Below, one piece after another: positions 1-8,858 of a stretch of DNA of 64,000 bases. Under the pieces are notes generated by a model. That model had not been told where the DNA came from. It did no database searches and saw only the letters and a list, made by a program, of their open reading frames with translations. Both the position numbers and the translations under genes were made by a program. Source of the stretch: an uncultured Candidatus Binatia bacterium. GTDB lineage: Bacteria; Desulfobacterota; Binatia; Bin18. The stretch spans positions 2,111,684 to 2,175,683 of the forward strand of contig OY282457.1 in NCBI GenBank assembly GCA_958296235.1. The letters run 5' to 3'. Every line of letters begins with the position of its first letter. Position 1 is the first letter of the stretch.

Positions 1-138
1 GAGCCTGTCGAAGGGCCGGGTGAGGGGGCCGGCGACACAACGCGCATCACACGTTCAGAGGGGGAGGGAATGTCTACTCCCTCTCCCCTGGAGGCCTGTC
101 CTGAGCCTGTTGAAGGGAAGAGGGCTGGGGTGAGGGGG
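1..138. repeat. Interspersed GC-rich repeat fragments at the left edge
   Basis: The stretch holds pieces of the repeat seen again near 3.8, 7.8 and 14.6 kb: a CCTGTCGAAGGG block at 4-15, a CCCTCTCCCCTGGAGG arm near 79-94, a CCTGAGCCTGTTGAAGG block near 100-116 and a GAGGGCTGGGGTGAGGG arm near 120-136. No gene is visible in bases 1-227. Confidence 0.6.
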
Positions 139-227
139 AAAATGCAACACCCCAAGCCGACCAGCGCAAGGTCCTGGGGACGAACGCCCTGCGTTTCTAT
201 GGCATTACGGCCTGAGCGGCGGCGCTC

Positions 228-1493
228 TCAGTCCCGCTCAACCCAGTCATCAAGGACGGGCGGGACGCGCAGGTGGGCGGGCACGCGCTCCACGCCAATA
301 CGGCGGTCCAGCTCTGCGTGCCAGTGATAAATGCGCCGCTCCTGATAGCTGAGCGGCACCCCACGGAACCCAGGTGAGGTAATCGACTCCTGGATCGGCT
401 CCACAAAGGTGATGTCTTCGTCAACAATCCGGTCAAAATTCGTAATGCGCGTCTCCCACAGCGGATGGCGCGCGCCGCCGCCCCAGTCCGGGGCAAACCA
501 GATGACATCCAGGATGGTGCGGTCCACACTCTGCGGCCAGCAGGCGACAAATGGAATGCCGGTCGGCGCGATCGGCACGATCATATTCGGAAAGACGTTA
601 TAGGTGGCATTATGGTCCCGCTCGATGGTCGTGGCGGTGGCCATCTCGGGCATGCCGATAGTCCCAGGGTCAACCCAATCCGGACGCCGGTTGGGCGAGA
701 GCATCATCGAGTGGCCGCGCTCCCACAGATGGACGCTGGTCCCCTGGTTGTCGAAGATGCGCTCGCTGGTGCGAGGGTGTAAAAACGGGAAGTGATACGC
801 CTCCAGAAAATTTTCCAGCACGACCTTGTAATTGCCCCGCACCTCGATGCTGCGCTGATGGACGAGCCGCAGGTCGTGCAAGGGCAGATGGCGAAAATAG
901 CGCGCCACCGGTTCAAGAAAATGCTCCAGGGGCGGCGCCTCAGCCGCTTCACACACAAAAATCCAGTTGCCCAGCAAGGCGCACCGCACCGGTACCAGGC
1001 CGCGGCAGGACAGGTCCAGACTGCCCCAGTCCCGCGGGTCGGTGACGGCCGTGAGGGCTCCAGTCGTGTCATACGTCCAGCCGTGATAGCCACAACTGAA
1101 GAAACGGCCGGTCTTGCCCGCGGCCTGTTGCATCACCGGGGCCCCCCGGTGGCGGCAGGTATTATAGAAGGCCCGAATCCGACCGTCGACTCCGCGGATT
1201 ACCAGGATGGGGACGCCTGTCCGCTGCCAGACGAGGAAGCTGCCGGGCTCGGGCAGCTGGTCCGTATGCCCGACATAAACCCAGCCCTGTTTGAACAGCG
1301 CCGTGCGTTCCAAGGCAAAGAACGCCGGCTCCCAGTAGCGCCCACCGGGGATGTCGGGCAGAGCCGGAAACCCGGCCGGGGCTGCGGTTCTGCCGCGCTC
1401 GAAGGCGACACTGTCTTTCCACCGCTCAATTGTCTGCGCGTCCATACCGCAACTATACGACACGGACTCCCGAAAAACCTCCTCTGATGACAT
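228..1493 (-). CDS. Rieske [2Fe-2S] aromatic-ring-hydroxylating oxygenase, alpha subunit
   Basis: Predicted terminal oxygenase component of a Rieske non-heme iron enzyme, 421 residues, the usual length for alpha subunits. The Rieske centre is C113-R-H115 and C134-x2-H137. The mononuclear iron site is the NFLEAYHFPFLH segment (H234, H239). Such enzymes hydroxylate or demethylate aromatic or quaternary-amine substrates using electrons from a separate reductase; the substrate cannot be read from sequence. The start is supported by an AGAGGAGG Shine-Dalgarno just upstream of the ATG. It is the last gene of a minus-strand group with the transporter and the monooxygenase remnant, but 277 bases separate it from the transporter, so it may have its own promoter. 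No reductase gene is nearby. Confidence 0.9.
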   Translation of the reverse strand: MSSEEVFRESVSYSCGMDAQTIERWKDSVAFERGRTAAPAGFPALPDIPGGRYWEPAFFALERTALFKQGWVYVGHTDQLPEPGSFLVWQRTGVPILVIRGVDGRIRAFYNTCRHRGAPVMQQAAGKTGRFFSCGYHGWTYDTTGALTAVTDPRDWGSLDLSCRGLVPVRCALLGNWIFVCEAAEAPPLEHFLEPVARYFRHLPLHDLRLVHQRSIEVRGNYKVVLENFLEAYHFPFLHPRTSERIFDNQGTSVHLWERGHSMMLSPNRRPDWVDPGTIGMPEMATATTIERDHNATYNVFPNMIVPIAPTGIPFVACWPQSVDRTILDVIWFAPDWGGGARHPLWETRITNFDRIVDEDITFVEPIQESITSPGFRGVPLSYQERRIYHWHAELDRRIGVERVPAHLRVPPVLDDWVERD

Positions 1494-1770
1494 ACGACCT
1501 CCTCTTAGTGTGAGACTCCTTTTATTTCTTTATATATCTCTATTTTTGCAGAATGGAACAACAAAAGATAATACTTCTCAGAACCCATCACCAGCACAGC
1601 CACATGAAATCTGGAAAATGGATCAAGCCCAAGAATTCTTGAGTTCCCAGCCCTGTCTCTATTATCCCCTTCTTCCATAACAGACCGTAGGCAGTTGCCC
1701 GCAAAATTGGGCAGTGCGGCGCCAAGTTAGGACAGTACCCAATTCTTTCGAGACGAGGCGGGCGCGAGTG

Positions 1771-3231
1771 TCACGCCTCGTCCGCTCCGGCGTAGCCAAG
1801 GCTGCGGATGTCCTGCCCGTGTCCGTGGCGGGTGATGGTGTATTTGCTGACCAGATAGATGGAAACCCAGGGCAGGGTCAGGCTGAGGGCGACATGAAAA
1901 ATGGCGAGATTGCGTATCGGCTCCTGCATGGACTCCACGCTCGGATTCGGGACCGAGAAACCGAACGCCGCCAGCAGCAGGCCCACAACGAGCACCCCAC
2001 CGGCACTGACCATCTTCTGGGCCAGGGCCGGTCCCGTGTTCAGCAGCCCCTCACTGCGGCGACCGGTCTGGCGCTGGCTTTCCTCAACGATATCCGCGGC
2101 CATGGAGCCGACCAGGATAAAGCCCGTCACCGTCAGCGACACCAGAAACGCGCTGTGCAGCAGCAGCAACCACCACAACACCGCGGTTCCGTTGGCCGGA
2201 AACAACGCGACGGACACCAGGGGGTCAAGCAGCCGCAGCGCGACCGGCAGCGGCCCGAGTGTGGCCGACAGCAGAAACAGGCCGATGGCGGTTCGCTTTT
2301 TGTCCCGCCCGCGAGTCAGCGGATAGGCCAGCAGTCCGCAACTGATGGCGATGAACATATGGACAACCGGAAAGACCTGGACGCGCTCGGGTGTCCACTG
2401 CCAGAAATACAGGTCATAATAGCGATCCGTATTGCTGTGCAGGCCGACGTATAACGCGAAGACCAGCCCCGCGGCGAACAGCATCAACCACGACCGGTTC
2501 GACAGCGTCTCGACGATTTCCTGGCCGAGCTTACCCGGGCTGAACCCCGAGGCAGAGTCGTCCTCGGGAACGTGCAGGGCGGGGATATGCCGGTGCAGGC
2601 CGAGCGTTGAGATCATGCCGGTCGCAAAAATGATCACGCCCCCAATCCAGGCCATGTCCCGATAGCCGTCCGGGTTCAGATAGGCCCGCGAGCCCTGGTA
2701 CTCGGCCGTCTCCGGCAACAAAAAGGCCAACGTCAGCCAGGCAAACCCGGCTCCCCCGAACCAGCCGTAGGAGGTACTCCAGCCGACCAGTTGCGTCCGC
2801 TGGTCGTAGTCCTTGGTGAGTTCCGGGCCAAGAGCGCCCCGCGGGATTTCGTATAAGGTCATGGACACCCGCACGGCCACGGCCAGACACAGCAGCCGCA
2901 CGAACAGACCGTTCTGGCTCATATCGGTCGGCGGCTGGAGCAGCGCATGGAACGAGACCGCAAACGGCAGGATGCCGGCATACATGAAGGGGTGGCGGCG
3001 GCCCCAGCGCGTGCGCATCCGGTCAGACCAGACGCCAACCAGCGGGTCGGTAATGGCATCAACCACCAGGGCCAGGGCCAGGGCCAGCCCGGCCAGGGCC
3101 GGGTCCAGGCCCAGCACTTGGTTATAGTAGACCAGCACCCAGCCGCCGAAGACGTGGTTCTTCACGCCGCTGGCAATGGCGCCGAAACCAAACGCATTCA
3201 GGGTGCCACGGCTGGCGCGGTGGGCGAGCAC
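1771..3231 (-). CDS. GPH/MelB-type MFS transporter
   Basis: A 486-residue polytopic inner-membrane protein with about 12 hydrophobic segments. The region around residues 58-80 (DAITDPLVGVWSDR then RTRWGRRHPF) is the loop 2-3 signature of the glycoside-pentoside-hexuronide:cation symporter family, which moves sugars and also lipid-like or xenobiotic solutes with H+ or Na+. The GTG start is 7 bases after the stop of the preceding monooxygenase remnant, with no clear Shine-Dalgarno, so translational coupling is likely. Its neighbours suggest uptake of a compound degraded by the Rieske oxygenase; this is inference. Confidence 0.85.
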   Translation of the reverse strand: MLAHRASRGTLNAFGFGAIASGVKNHVFGGWVLVYYNQVLGLDPALAGLALALALVVDAITDPLVGVWSDRMRTRWGRRHPFMYAGILPFAVSFHALLQPPTDMSQNGLFVRLLCLAVAVRVSMTLYEIPRGALGPELTKDYDQRTQLVGWSTSYGWFGGAGFAWLTLAFLLPETAEYQGSRAYLNPDGYRDMAWIGGVIIFATGMISTLGLHRHIPALHVPEDDSASGFSPGKLGQEIVETLSNRSWLMLFAAGLVFALYVGLHSNTDRYYDLYFWQWTPERVQVFPVVHMFIAISCGLLAYPLTRGRDKKRTAIGLFLLSATLGPLPVALRLLDPLVSVALFPANGTAVLWWLLLLHSAFLVSLTVTGFILVGSMAADIVEESQRQTGRRSEGLLNTGPALAQKMVSAGGVLVVGLLLAAFGFSVPNPSVESMQEPIRNLAIFHVALSLTLPWVSIYLVSKYTITRHGHGQDIRSLGYAGADEA

Positions 3232-3237
3232 GACCGG

Positions 3238-3633
3238 TTACGTGAGTGCCACGCCCTCCAGCCGGCCGGTGGAACGCCAGGCGTCGAGGATACGGAAAAA
3301 CTTGATGGGCCCGGCCCCATAGGTGCCGGCGAAAAACCCGTTGGAAGTATCCAGCTTCCCCTCGTTATTGTAATAGCCGGCCTCACGCAGCAGCCCGCCG
3401 AAGCCGCCGCCAATGATGGCCACCTGGACTTCATCCTGAAGCGGGTCGCGCTTGACCCATTCGGTATACGGGTCGTCGGTATAGCTGGCAAATTCGTCAG
3501 CGACTTCCTGGTATTGCGCGTTGCCGGCCTCGCGCAGCCGTTTGTCGCGCTCGTAGCGATATTTGGCCCGAAGCGCAGCCGGGTCAAATCCTAATTTTTC
3601 CTTTGGATCAGCGTCCAACAGGTCGATGCTCAC
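3238..3633 (-). pseudogene. Internally deleted flavin (Baeyer-Villiger type) monooxygenase
   Basis: The 131-residue reading frame starts like large NAD(P)/FAD monooxygenases (LGFDPAALRAKYRYERDKR, then VAIIGGGFGGLL, the first FAD-binding glycine motif). Directly after this it runs into REAGYYNNEGK and an ending (TYGAGPIKFFRILDAWR, then STGRLEGVALT) that resembles the extreme C-terminus of the same family. Intact relatives are several hundred residues long, so nearly the whole catalytic core is missing although the frame stays open. The join lies near 3350-3390. The product cannot be a working monooxygenase, but translation of the frame may still couple to the transporter 7 bases downstream. 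An assembly error is the alternative. Confidence 0.7.
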
Positions 3634-3773
3634 GCGTGTCTCCTCGGTCCTGACTGCCTGGTACGACGTTGATTCCGCAACCGGTTGCTCGACATAATGA
3701 GCGAGCAGTCTAAAGAATATCCGGCGGCGCGTCTATTGGGCCGCCGGCAGGGTAGTGGTTCAGTTTGCTTATT

Positions 3774-3852
3774 CCCCCTCACCCCAGCCCTCTCCCTCCA
3801 GGGGAGAGGGGGCAAACATCCCTTCCCCCCGAAAGGGGGAGGGCGAGGGGCC
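3774..3852. repeat. GC-rich palindromic interspersed repeat
   Basis: This lies in the 352-base gap (3634-3985) between the monooxygenase remnant and the divergent recQ. The core arms are CCCTCTCCC (3788-3796) and GGGAGAGGG (3802-3810), flanked by CCCTCACCCC and GGGCGAGGGG. Related copies lie near 60-138, 7831-7858 and 14551-14623. The rest of the gap shows no gene; it must hold the promoters of both flanking genes, but I see no convincing boxes. Confidence 0.7.
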
Positions 3853-3985
3853 TTACCCTCACCAATAAAGAAAAACTTGACCCTCGTCCGGGATTCCACG
3901 ATAATTCCCGCCGAATTTTTCATGTGGAGGCCCCAGGTCGGACGACCTGCGAAAACAGGACGGAGTGCGACCTTGATAGAGAAAC

Positions 3986-6193
3986 GTGACCGTGCTGGAC
4001 TTGCTCAAGAAACATTTCGGATACGACCAGTTCCGCCCGCTGCAAGCGGAGATCATCGCCAGTGTACTGGAACGGCGCGATACGCTGGTCCTGATGCCCA
4101 CCGGCGGCGGCAAATCCCTGTGCTATCAGTTGCCCGCGCTACGCTTTGACGGGCTGACGCTCGTGGTCTCACCGCTGGTCGCGCTGATGAAAGACCAGGT
4201 CGATACGCTCAAGGCCAACGGCATCGCCGCAGAGTTCATCAATAGCAGCCTGACCTACCCGGAACTGAGCCGGGTACAGCGGCGCGTCCAACGGAGTGCG
4301 GTTAAAATCCTGTATGTCGCCCCAGAGCGGCTGGCCCTGCCAGGCTTCCTGGATTTCCTGGCCGCGCTCACCGTCAGCCTGGTAGCTGTGGACGAGGCGC
4401 ACTGCATCTCCATGTGGGGCCACGAGTTCCGGCCTGATTACCGCAATCTTGTCACCCTGCGGCGCGTCTTGCCCGGTGTCCCGTGTATCGCCCTGACTGC
4501 CACAGCGACCGAACAGGTCCGCCACGACATTGCCGAACAACTCGAACTGACGCAGCCGCAGGAGTTCAACGCCAGCTTCAACCGCGCCAACCTGACCTAT
4601 CGCGTGCGTCCGAAGCGCAACTCCGTTGAGGCGTTGACAGACCTGCTGAACGAGTATCGGGGCGAGTCCTGCATCGTGTATTGCTTTTCCCGCAAGAGCA
4701 CCCAGGACCTGGCCACCGCGCTGGGCGAGCGGGGCCTATCCGCCCTGCCCTACCACGCCGGCCTGGACAATGCCGTGCGGAGCGAGACACAGGAGAAATT
4801 CATCCGCGACGACGTTCCGATCATCGTGGCGACCATCGCCTTCGGAATGGGCATCGACAAGCCCGATGTTCGGCTGGTCGTGCACTACGACCTGCCCAAG
4901 TCGCTCGAAGGCTATTACCAGGAGACGGGCCGCGCCGGGCGCGACGGCCTGCCCAGCGAGTGTACGCTGTTCTACTCCTATGGCGACAAGGTCAAGCAGG
5001 ATTTCTTTATTGACCAGATAGAAGACGCAGCCGAGCGGCGGAACGCGCAGGACAAGCTGGCGCGGGTGATCGAGTTCTGCGACCTGCAAACCTGCCGCCG
5101 AAAACATCTGCTCGCTTACTTCGGCGAAGACTGGCAGCAGGACAACTGCGAGGGATGCGATGTGTGTCTCACCCCCCGAGAGGAGTTCGACGCCACCATC
5201 ATCGCCCAGAAAATTCTCTCGGCCGTTGTCCGCACGGGCGAGCGGTTCGGCATCGCGCACCTGAGCCAGGTGTTGCGCGGCGCGAACACCAAGCGCGTGC
5301 GGGAATTACGGCACGACAGGCTGAGCGTGTACGGCATCGTCGAGGACCTCTCGGACGGCGAGATCAAAGAGGTCGCCAACTTGCTGCAAGCCGAGGGCCT
5401 GCTACGCAAGAACAGCCGTGAATACGCCACCCTGGGGCTGACGCCAGCCGGCAGGGTCTTCCTGAAAAACCGCGAGAAACTGACCCTCGCCCGCACCAAA
5501 CGGGATGAACCCGCTCCCCGTGCCCCTCCCGGCTCCGACCCGGCGCAGGTGTGGCGCAGACATGACGCTCCGGCAAGCGCGGTGGACGATGCCTCCGACC
5601 CGGCGTTGTTTGAAAAGCTGCGCGTGCTGCGCCGCCGGCTGGCCGAGGAGCGCAACGTGCCACCGTACGTCATCTTCGGCGACGTGACGCTCAGACAGAT
5701 GGCGGCCTATTTGCCCCAGAGCCGCGAGAGCCTGTCTCATATCTCGGGGGTGGGCGCGGCGAAACTGGAGCAGTGGGGCGAGGCGTTTCTGGGGGTTATT
5801 CGTTCGCACGCCGATGAGCAGGGTCTTGCGGAGCGCCCCGTGCCTGGCGCGCGGCGCGGCAGAGAGTCACCGGGCAGTGGGGCGAGTCGGCAGGGCTCAA
5901 CGTATGCGGCAACGAAACAGTTGCTTGAGCAGGGCCGGTCAATTACCGAGGTCGCAGCGGAGCGCGGCCTGTCTGTACGCACGGTAGTCGGCCACGTTGA
6001 AAAGCTGGTCGGCGGCGGCGAGGACGTTGACCTCGGCCCATTACTCCCGGTGTCGGCTCGTCTGGAGGCTATTCGGAATGCGCTAGAGCGTTCCGGCGCC
6101 ACCGCCCTGGCTCCGGTCAAAGCGCTGCTGGGCAAAGACTATACCTATGAGGAGATCCGACTGGTGCGGGCATTCATGCGTCAAACGCAATGA
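3986..6193 (+). CDS. recQ: ATP-dependent DNA helicase RecQ
   Basis: A 3'-5' superfamily 2 helicase for recombination and replication repair, 735 residues. Walker A is TGGGKS (K43), the Walker B box is DEAH at 136-139, and HCISMWGHEFRPDY follows as the RecQ aromatic-rich loop. The zinc-binding RQC region has cysteines in QTCRRK and CEGCDVC. An HRDC domain lies near residues 530-610 (LRRRLAEERNVPPYVIF). The extra C-terminal part contains a helix-turn-helix near 635-680 (SITEVAAERGLSVRTVVGHV), as in longer RecQ proteins. The GTG start gives the canonical VLDLLKKHFGYDQFRP beginning, but no strong Shine-Dalgarno is visible. Confidence 0.95.
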   Translation: MTVLDLLKKHFGYDQFRPLQAEIIASVLERRDTLVLMPTGGGKSLCYQLPALRFDGLTLVVSPLVALMKDQVDTLKANGIAAEFINSSLTYPELSRVQRRVQRSAVKILYVAPERLALPGFLDFLAALTVSLVAVDEAHCISMWGHEFRPDYRNLVTLRRVLPGVPCIALTATATEQVRHDIAEQLELTQPQEFNASFNRANLTYRVRPKRNSVEALTDLLNEYRGESCIVYCFSRKSTQDLATALGERGLSALPYHAGLDNAVRSETQEKFIRDDVPIIVATIAFGMGIDKPDVRLVVHYDLPKSLEGYYQETGRAGRDGLPSECTLFYSYGDKVKQDFFIDQIEDAAERRNAQDKLARVIEFCDLQTCRRKHLLAYFGEDWQQDNCEGCDVCLTPREEFDATIIAQKILSAVVRTGERFGIAHLSQVLRGANTKRVRELRHDRLSVYGIVEDLSDGEIKEVANLLQAEGLLRKNSREYATLGLTPAGRVFLKNREKLTLARTKRDEPAPRAPPGSDPAQVWRRHDAPASAVDDASDPALFEKLRVLRRRLAEERNVPPYVIFGDVTLRQMAAYLPQSRESLSHISGVGAAKLEQWGEAFLGVIRSHADEQGLAERPVPGARRGRESPGSGASRQGSTYAATKQLLEQGRSITEVAAERGLSVRTVVGHVEKLVGGGEDVDLGPLLPVSARLEAIRNALERSGATALAPVKALLGKDYTYEEIRLVRAFMRQTQ

Positions 6194-6238
6194 CGCAGGC
6201 GCGTCTCCAACGGCACGAAGTACTACCGGTCCCGCTGC

Positions 6239-6538
6239 CTAAGCTGGATTGCGCGCCTCTTTCCCCACCCCCTCTGGCTCTCCGGCACGCTGGCCAGAGA
6301 GCAGGAGCCACTGGCTGAAGTGCTCGATCATGACTCCGGTGACAAGCGTTTCGTTCTCCGGCGCAAAACCAATATACACATAATCGTCGGTATCTTCCCA
6401 CACGCTCGGCACAGGTGCCTCAGTAAAATACACCGTCAACGAATCCGCACTGGGATCGTAATTGACCCATAGCTGGGATGGGTTCAGTTTCCGGGGGAAA
6501 TATTCCTGCACCGATTCGGGAATGGTTATCGACGCCAT
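6239..6538 (-). CDS. DUF2283-like small protein
   Basis: A 99-residue protein whose centre (VNYDPSADSLTVYF) matches the start of the DUF2283 fold, small proteins of unknown role often found beside toxin-antitoxin-like partners. The start codon overlaps the end of a 43-residue frame on the same strand (6526-6657), so the two look like a bicistronic unit. It is convergent with recQ and ends 45 bases from it. The function is unknown; an antitoxin-like role is only a guess from the two-gene layout. Confidence 0.7.
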   Translation of the reverse strand: MASITIPESVQEYFPRKLNPSQLWVNYDPSADSLTVYFTEAPVPSVWEDTDDYVYIGFAPENETLVTGVMIEHFSQWLLLSGQRAGEPEGVGKEARNPA

Positions 6539-6657
6539 TGGATGGTTTCTCCCTTCTTGAGCCGCCTCACCCGGTAGGCCGTGATGACCTCCCCTCGCTC
6601 AGCCACAACCTTCATCCATCTTTGCGGTTGTATCTGGGTCGAGATGAATCTGAACAT
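6526..6657 (-). pseudogene. 43-residue remnant upstream of the DUF2283 gene
   Basis: The frame encodes a basic 43-residue peptide ending RGEVITAYRVRRLKKGETIQW. This resembles the C-terminal strand of small toxin-like proteins that pair with DUF2283 proteins. An in-frame TGA lies just upstream of the only ATG, so the N-terminal part of the presumed partner is missing. Its TAA overlaps the DUF2283 start region (6526-6538). It may be a decayed gene or a genuine mini-protein; I favour decay. Confidence 0.45.
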
Positions 6658-6798
6658 ATTCCTTCATTGGGCCAAGCGCGAGGCGTATTCCTGGAACCTT
6701 CAGACATTTTGTCTCAACCCGCTTGCAACCACACAGCAGAGTGTCTTACCCTGACGGGAATAATTAAAGAAGGAACAACTGACAGCGAGGGAATCAGT

Positions 6799-7821
6799 AT
6801 GGATAAGACCCTTATGCTTTCGCTCTACCGCGACATGATGCGCATTCGGCGCTTTGAGGAAGAAGCGGCGCGTTCGTATTCGCGGGGCAAAATTGGTGGC
6901 TTTCTGCACCTGTATAATGGTCAGGAGGCGGTGGCGGTTGGGGCGATGTCGGCGGTTGAGCCCACGGATTATATCGTGGCGACCTATCGGGACCACGGCC
7001 ATTACCTGGCCCGGGTTGGGGATATGAACGCGGCCATGGCGGAACTGTTCGGCAAAGTCGGTGGCTGTGCCAAGGGCCGGGGCGGCTCCATGCACTATTT
7101 TGATGTGGCGAAACGCTTTATGGGCGGCCACGCCATTGTTGGTGGCCATGTGCCCATCGCCACGGGGATTGCCTTTGCCTCGAAATATCGGGGCGAGCCG
7201 GATGTGACCCTGTGCTTCTTTGGAGAAGGAACGGCTAATATGGGCGCTTTTCACGAGGGCCTGTCGCTGGCCGCGCTGTGGAAGCTGCCCGTTATCTTTA
7301 TTTGCGAGAACAACCTCTATTCCATGGGCACCCCCCTTTATCGGACCCTATCGGTCGAGGACGTCGCAGTGCGAGCCAAGGGCTACCCGATGGCTCAGGA
7401 GATCGTCAACGGCGACGATGTGCTTGAGGTCCGGGAGGTCATTCGCCACGCAGCCAAACGTGCCCGCACCGAGAGTTTGCCGATCCTGATTGAAGCCAAG
7501 ACCTATCGCTTTCGGGGGCATTCCATGTCCGACCCGGCCAAGTACCGCACCAAAGAAGAGGTCAAAGAGTGGATGAAGCGCGACCCCATCCGGCTTCTGG
7601 CCGAGCGTATCTACGCGTTGGGCATCGCCAATGAAGAACAGCTCAAAGCCATTGACGAAGCCGCGAAGCAGGAGGTGGCAGGGGCGGTGCAGTTTGCCGA
7701 TGAATCACCGTCACCCGACACAGCCACGCTGTTTGATGACATCTACGCCGAACCGGACCAGCATGAGCAGGACGAAAAGGTTGTGCCGCTCGAAAAGCGC
7801 CGTCAGCAGGCGAGCGTGTAA
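6799..7821 (+). CDS. pdhA: Pyruvate dehydrogenase E1 component, alpha subunit
   Basis: A 340-residue thiamine-diphosphate-dependent subunit that, with E1 beta, decarboxylates pyruvate and acetylates E2 lipoyl groups. The ThDP-binding motif GEGTANMGAFHEG leads to the NN of ICENNLYSMGTP. The family landmarks YRDHG and KGRGGSMH and the phosphorylation-loop-like RFRGHSMSDPAKYR are also present. The frame extends upstream, but the ATG at 6799 gives the usual N-terminus and follows a GCGAGGGA box. It is co-transcribed with pdhB (59-base gap). No E2 or E3 gene is adjacent. Confidence 0.93.
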   Translation: MDKTLMLSLYRDMMRIRRFEEEAARSYSRGKIGGFLHLYNGQEAVAVGAMSAVEPTDYIVATYRDHGHYLARVGDMNAAMAELFGKVGGCAKGRGGSMHYFDVAKRFMGGHAIVGGHVPIATGIAFASKYRGEPDVTLCFFGEGTANMGAFHEGLSLAALWKLPVIFICENNLYSMGTPLYRTLSVEDVAVRAKGYPMAQEIVNGDDVLEVREVIRHAAKRARTESLPILIEAKTYRFRGHSMSDPAKYRTKEEVKEWMKRDPIRLLAERIYALGIANEEQLKAIDEAAKQEVAGAVQFADESPSPDTATLFDDIYAEPDQHEQDEKVVPLEKRRQQASV

Positions 7822-7830
7822 GAGCGGAGC

Positions 7831-7858
7831 GCCCCCACCCTCTTCCAGGGGGAGAGGA
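7831..7858. repeat. Degenerate copy of the GC-rich palindromic repeat
   Basis: Between pdhA and pdhB, CACCCTCTTCC and GGGGGAGAGG form a decayed copy of the CCCTCTCCC/GGGAGAGGG family. It would form a hairpin in the pdhAB transcript just ahead of the pdhB ribosome-binding site. Confidence 0.45.
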
Positions 7859-7880
7859 ATCATAAACAGAAGGCAAGCAT

Positions 7881-8858
7881 ATGCGAGAGCTGACATACCG
7901 AGAGGCGTTGCGAGAGGCCATGGCGGAAGAGATGGAACGCGACGAGCGCGTGTTTCTCATGGGCGAAGAGGTCGGCCACTATAATGGCGCTTACAAAGTG
8001 TCCGAGGGCCTGCTGGATCGTTTTGGTGAGCGCCGCGTGGTGGATACGCCGATTGCGGAAACCGGCTTTGCCGGGGTTGGCATAGGTGCGGCTATGGTCG
8101 GGCTGCGGCCCATCATCGAGTTCATGACCTGGAATTTCTCGCTGTGCGCCTATGACCAACTCGTCAATAACGCGGCCAAGCTGCGCTATATGTCGGGGGG
8201 ACAGATTACCCTGCCGATTGTCTTTCGTGGCCCAGGCGGGGCCGCGCATCAGCTGGCCGCCCAGCACTCCCAGGCTGTCGAGAGCCTGTACGCCTATGTG
8301 CCGGGGCTGAAGGTCGTTGCGCCCTCAACCCCGGCCGATGCCAAAGGCTTGCTGAAAACCGCCATCCGAGACGAAAACCCGGTGATCTTTATTGAGGGCG
8401 AGGTCCTGTATGGACACAAAGGGCCGGTCCAGGACGAGGAGTATCAGGTCCCGCTCGGGCGGGGCGACGTCAAACGAGCGGGACAGGACGTGACGATTGT
8501 CGCCTGGTCCAAGATGGTGCAGGCTGCCCTGGACGCAGCCGCCGAGCTGGCAAAAGACGGTATTGAACTCGAAGTGCTTGATCCGCGCACCCTCCGCCCG
8601 CTGGATGATCGGATGATTTTCGATTCAGTCAAAAAGACCAACCGCTGTATTATTGTTGAGGAGGGCTGGCCGTTTGCCGGCCTGGGGGCGGAGATCGCCT
8701 ACCGCATTATGAAAGAGGGCTTTGATTATCTGGATGCGCCGGTTGTGCGGGTCACGGGCGAGGACGTGCCCATGCCCTATGCCAAAAACCTGGAGCATGA
8801 AGTCTTCCCTGGTGTTGAAAAAATCGTGCGCGCGGTCAGGGCTGTGCTGTACAGCTAG
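7881..8858 (+). CDS. pdhB: Pyruvate dehydrogenase E1 component, beta subunit
   Basis: 325 residues, full length for E1 beta of the alpha2-beta2 pyruvate/2-oxoacid dehydrogenases. Landmarks are the N-terminal RELTYREALREAMAEEM, GEEVGHYNGAYKVS, and DTPIAETGFAGVGIGAAMVG. The PFRGPGGAAHQLAAQHSQ-like loop (bases near 8230-8270) holds the catalytic-site histidine. The C-terminal transketolase domain has DPRTLRPLD and VEEGWPFAGLGAE. The start has AGAAGG upstream. Its stop codon overlaps the stop of the convergent lipoprotein gene. Confidence 0.94.
   Translation: MRELTYREALREAMAEEMERDERVFLMGEEVGHYNGAYKVSEGLLDRFGERRVVDTPIAETGFAGVGIGAAMVGLRPIIEFMTWNFSLCAYDQLVNNAAKLRYMSGGQITLPIVFRGPGGAAHQLAAQHSQAVESLYAYVPGLKVVAPSTPADAKGLLKTAIRDENPVIFIEGEVLYGHKGPVQDEEYQVPLGRGDVKRAGQDVTIVAWSKMVQAALDAAAELAKDGIELEVLDPRTLRPLDDRMIFDSVKKTNRCIIVEEGWPFAGLGAEIAYRIMKEGFDYLDAPVVRVTGEDVPMPYAKNLEHEVFPGVEKIVRAVRAVLYS

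Noticed and set aside
6478-6798. N-terminal extension of PdhA
   Set aside because: The extra 107 residues have no family similarity and cross the upstream gap; the ATG at 6799 gives the standard N-terminus.
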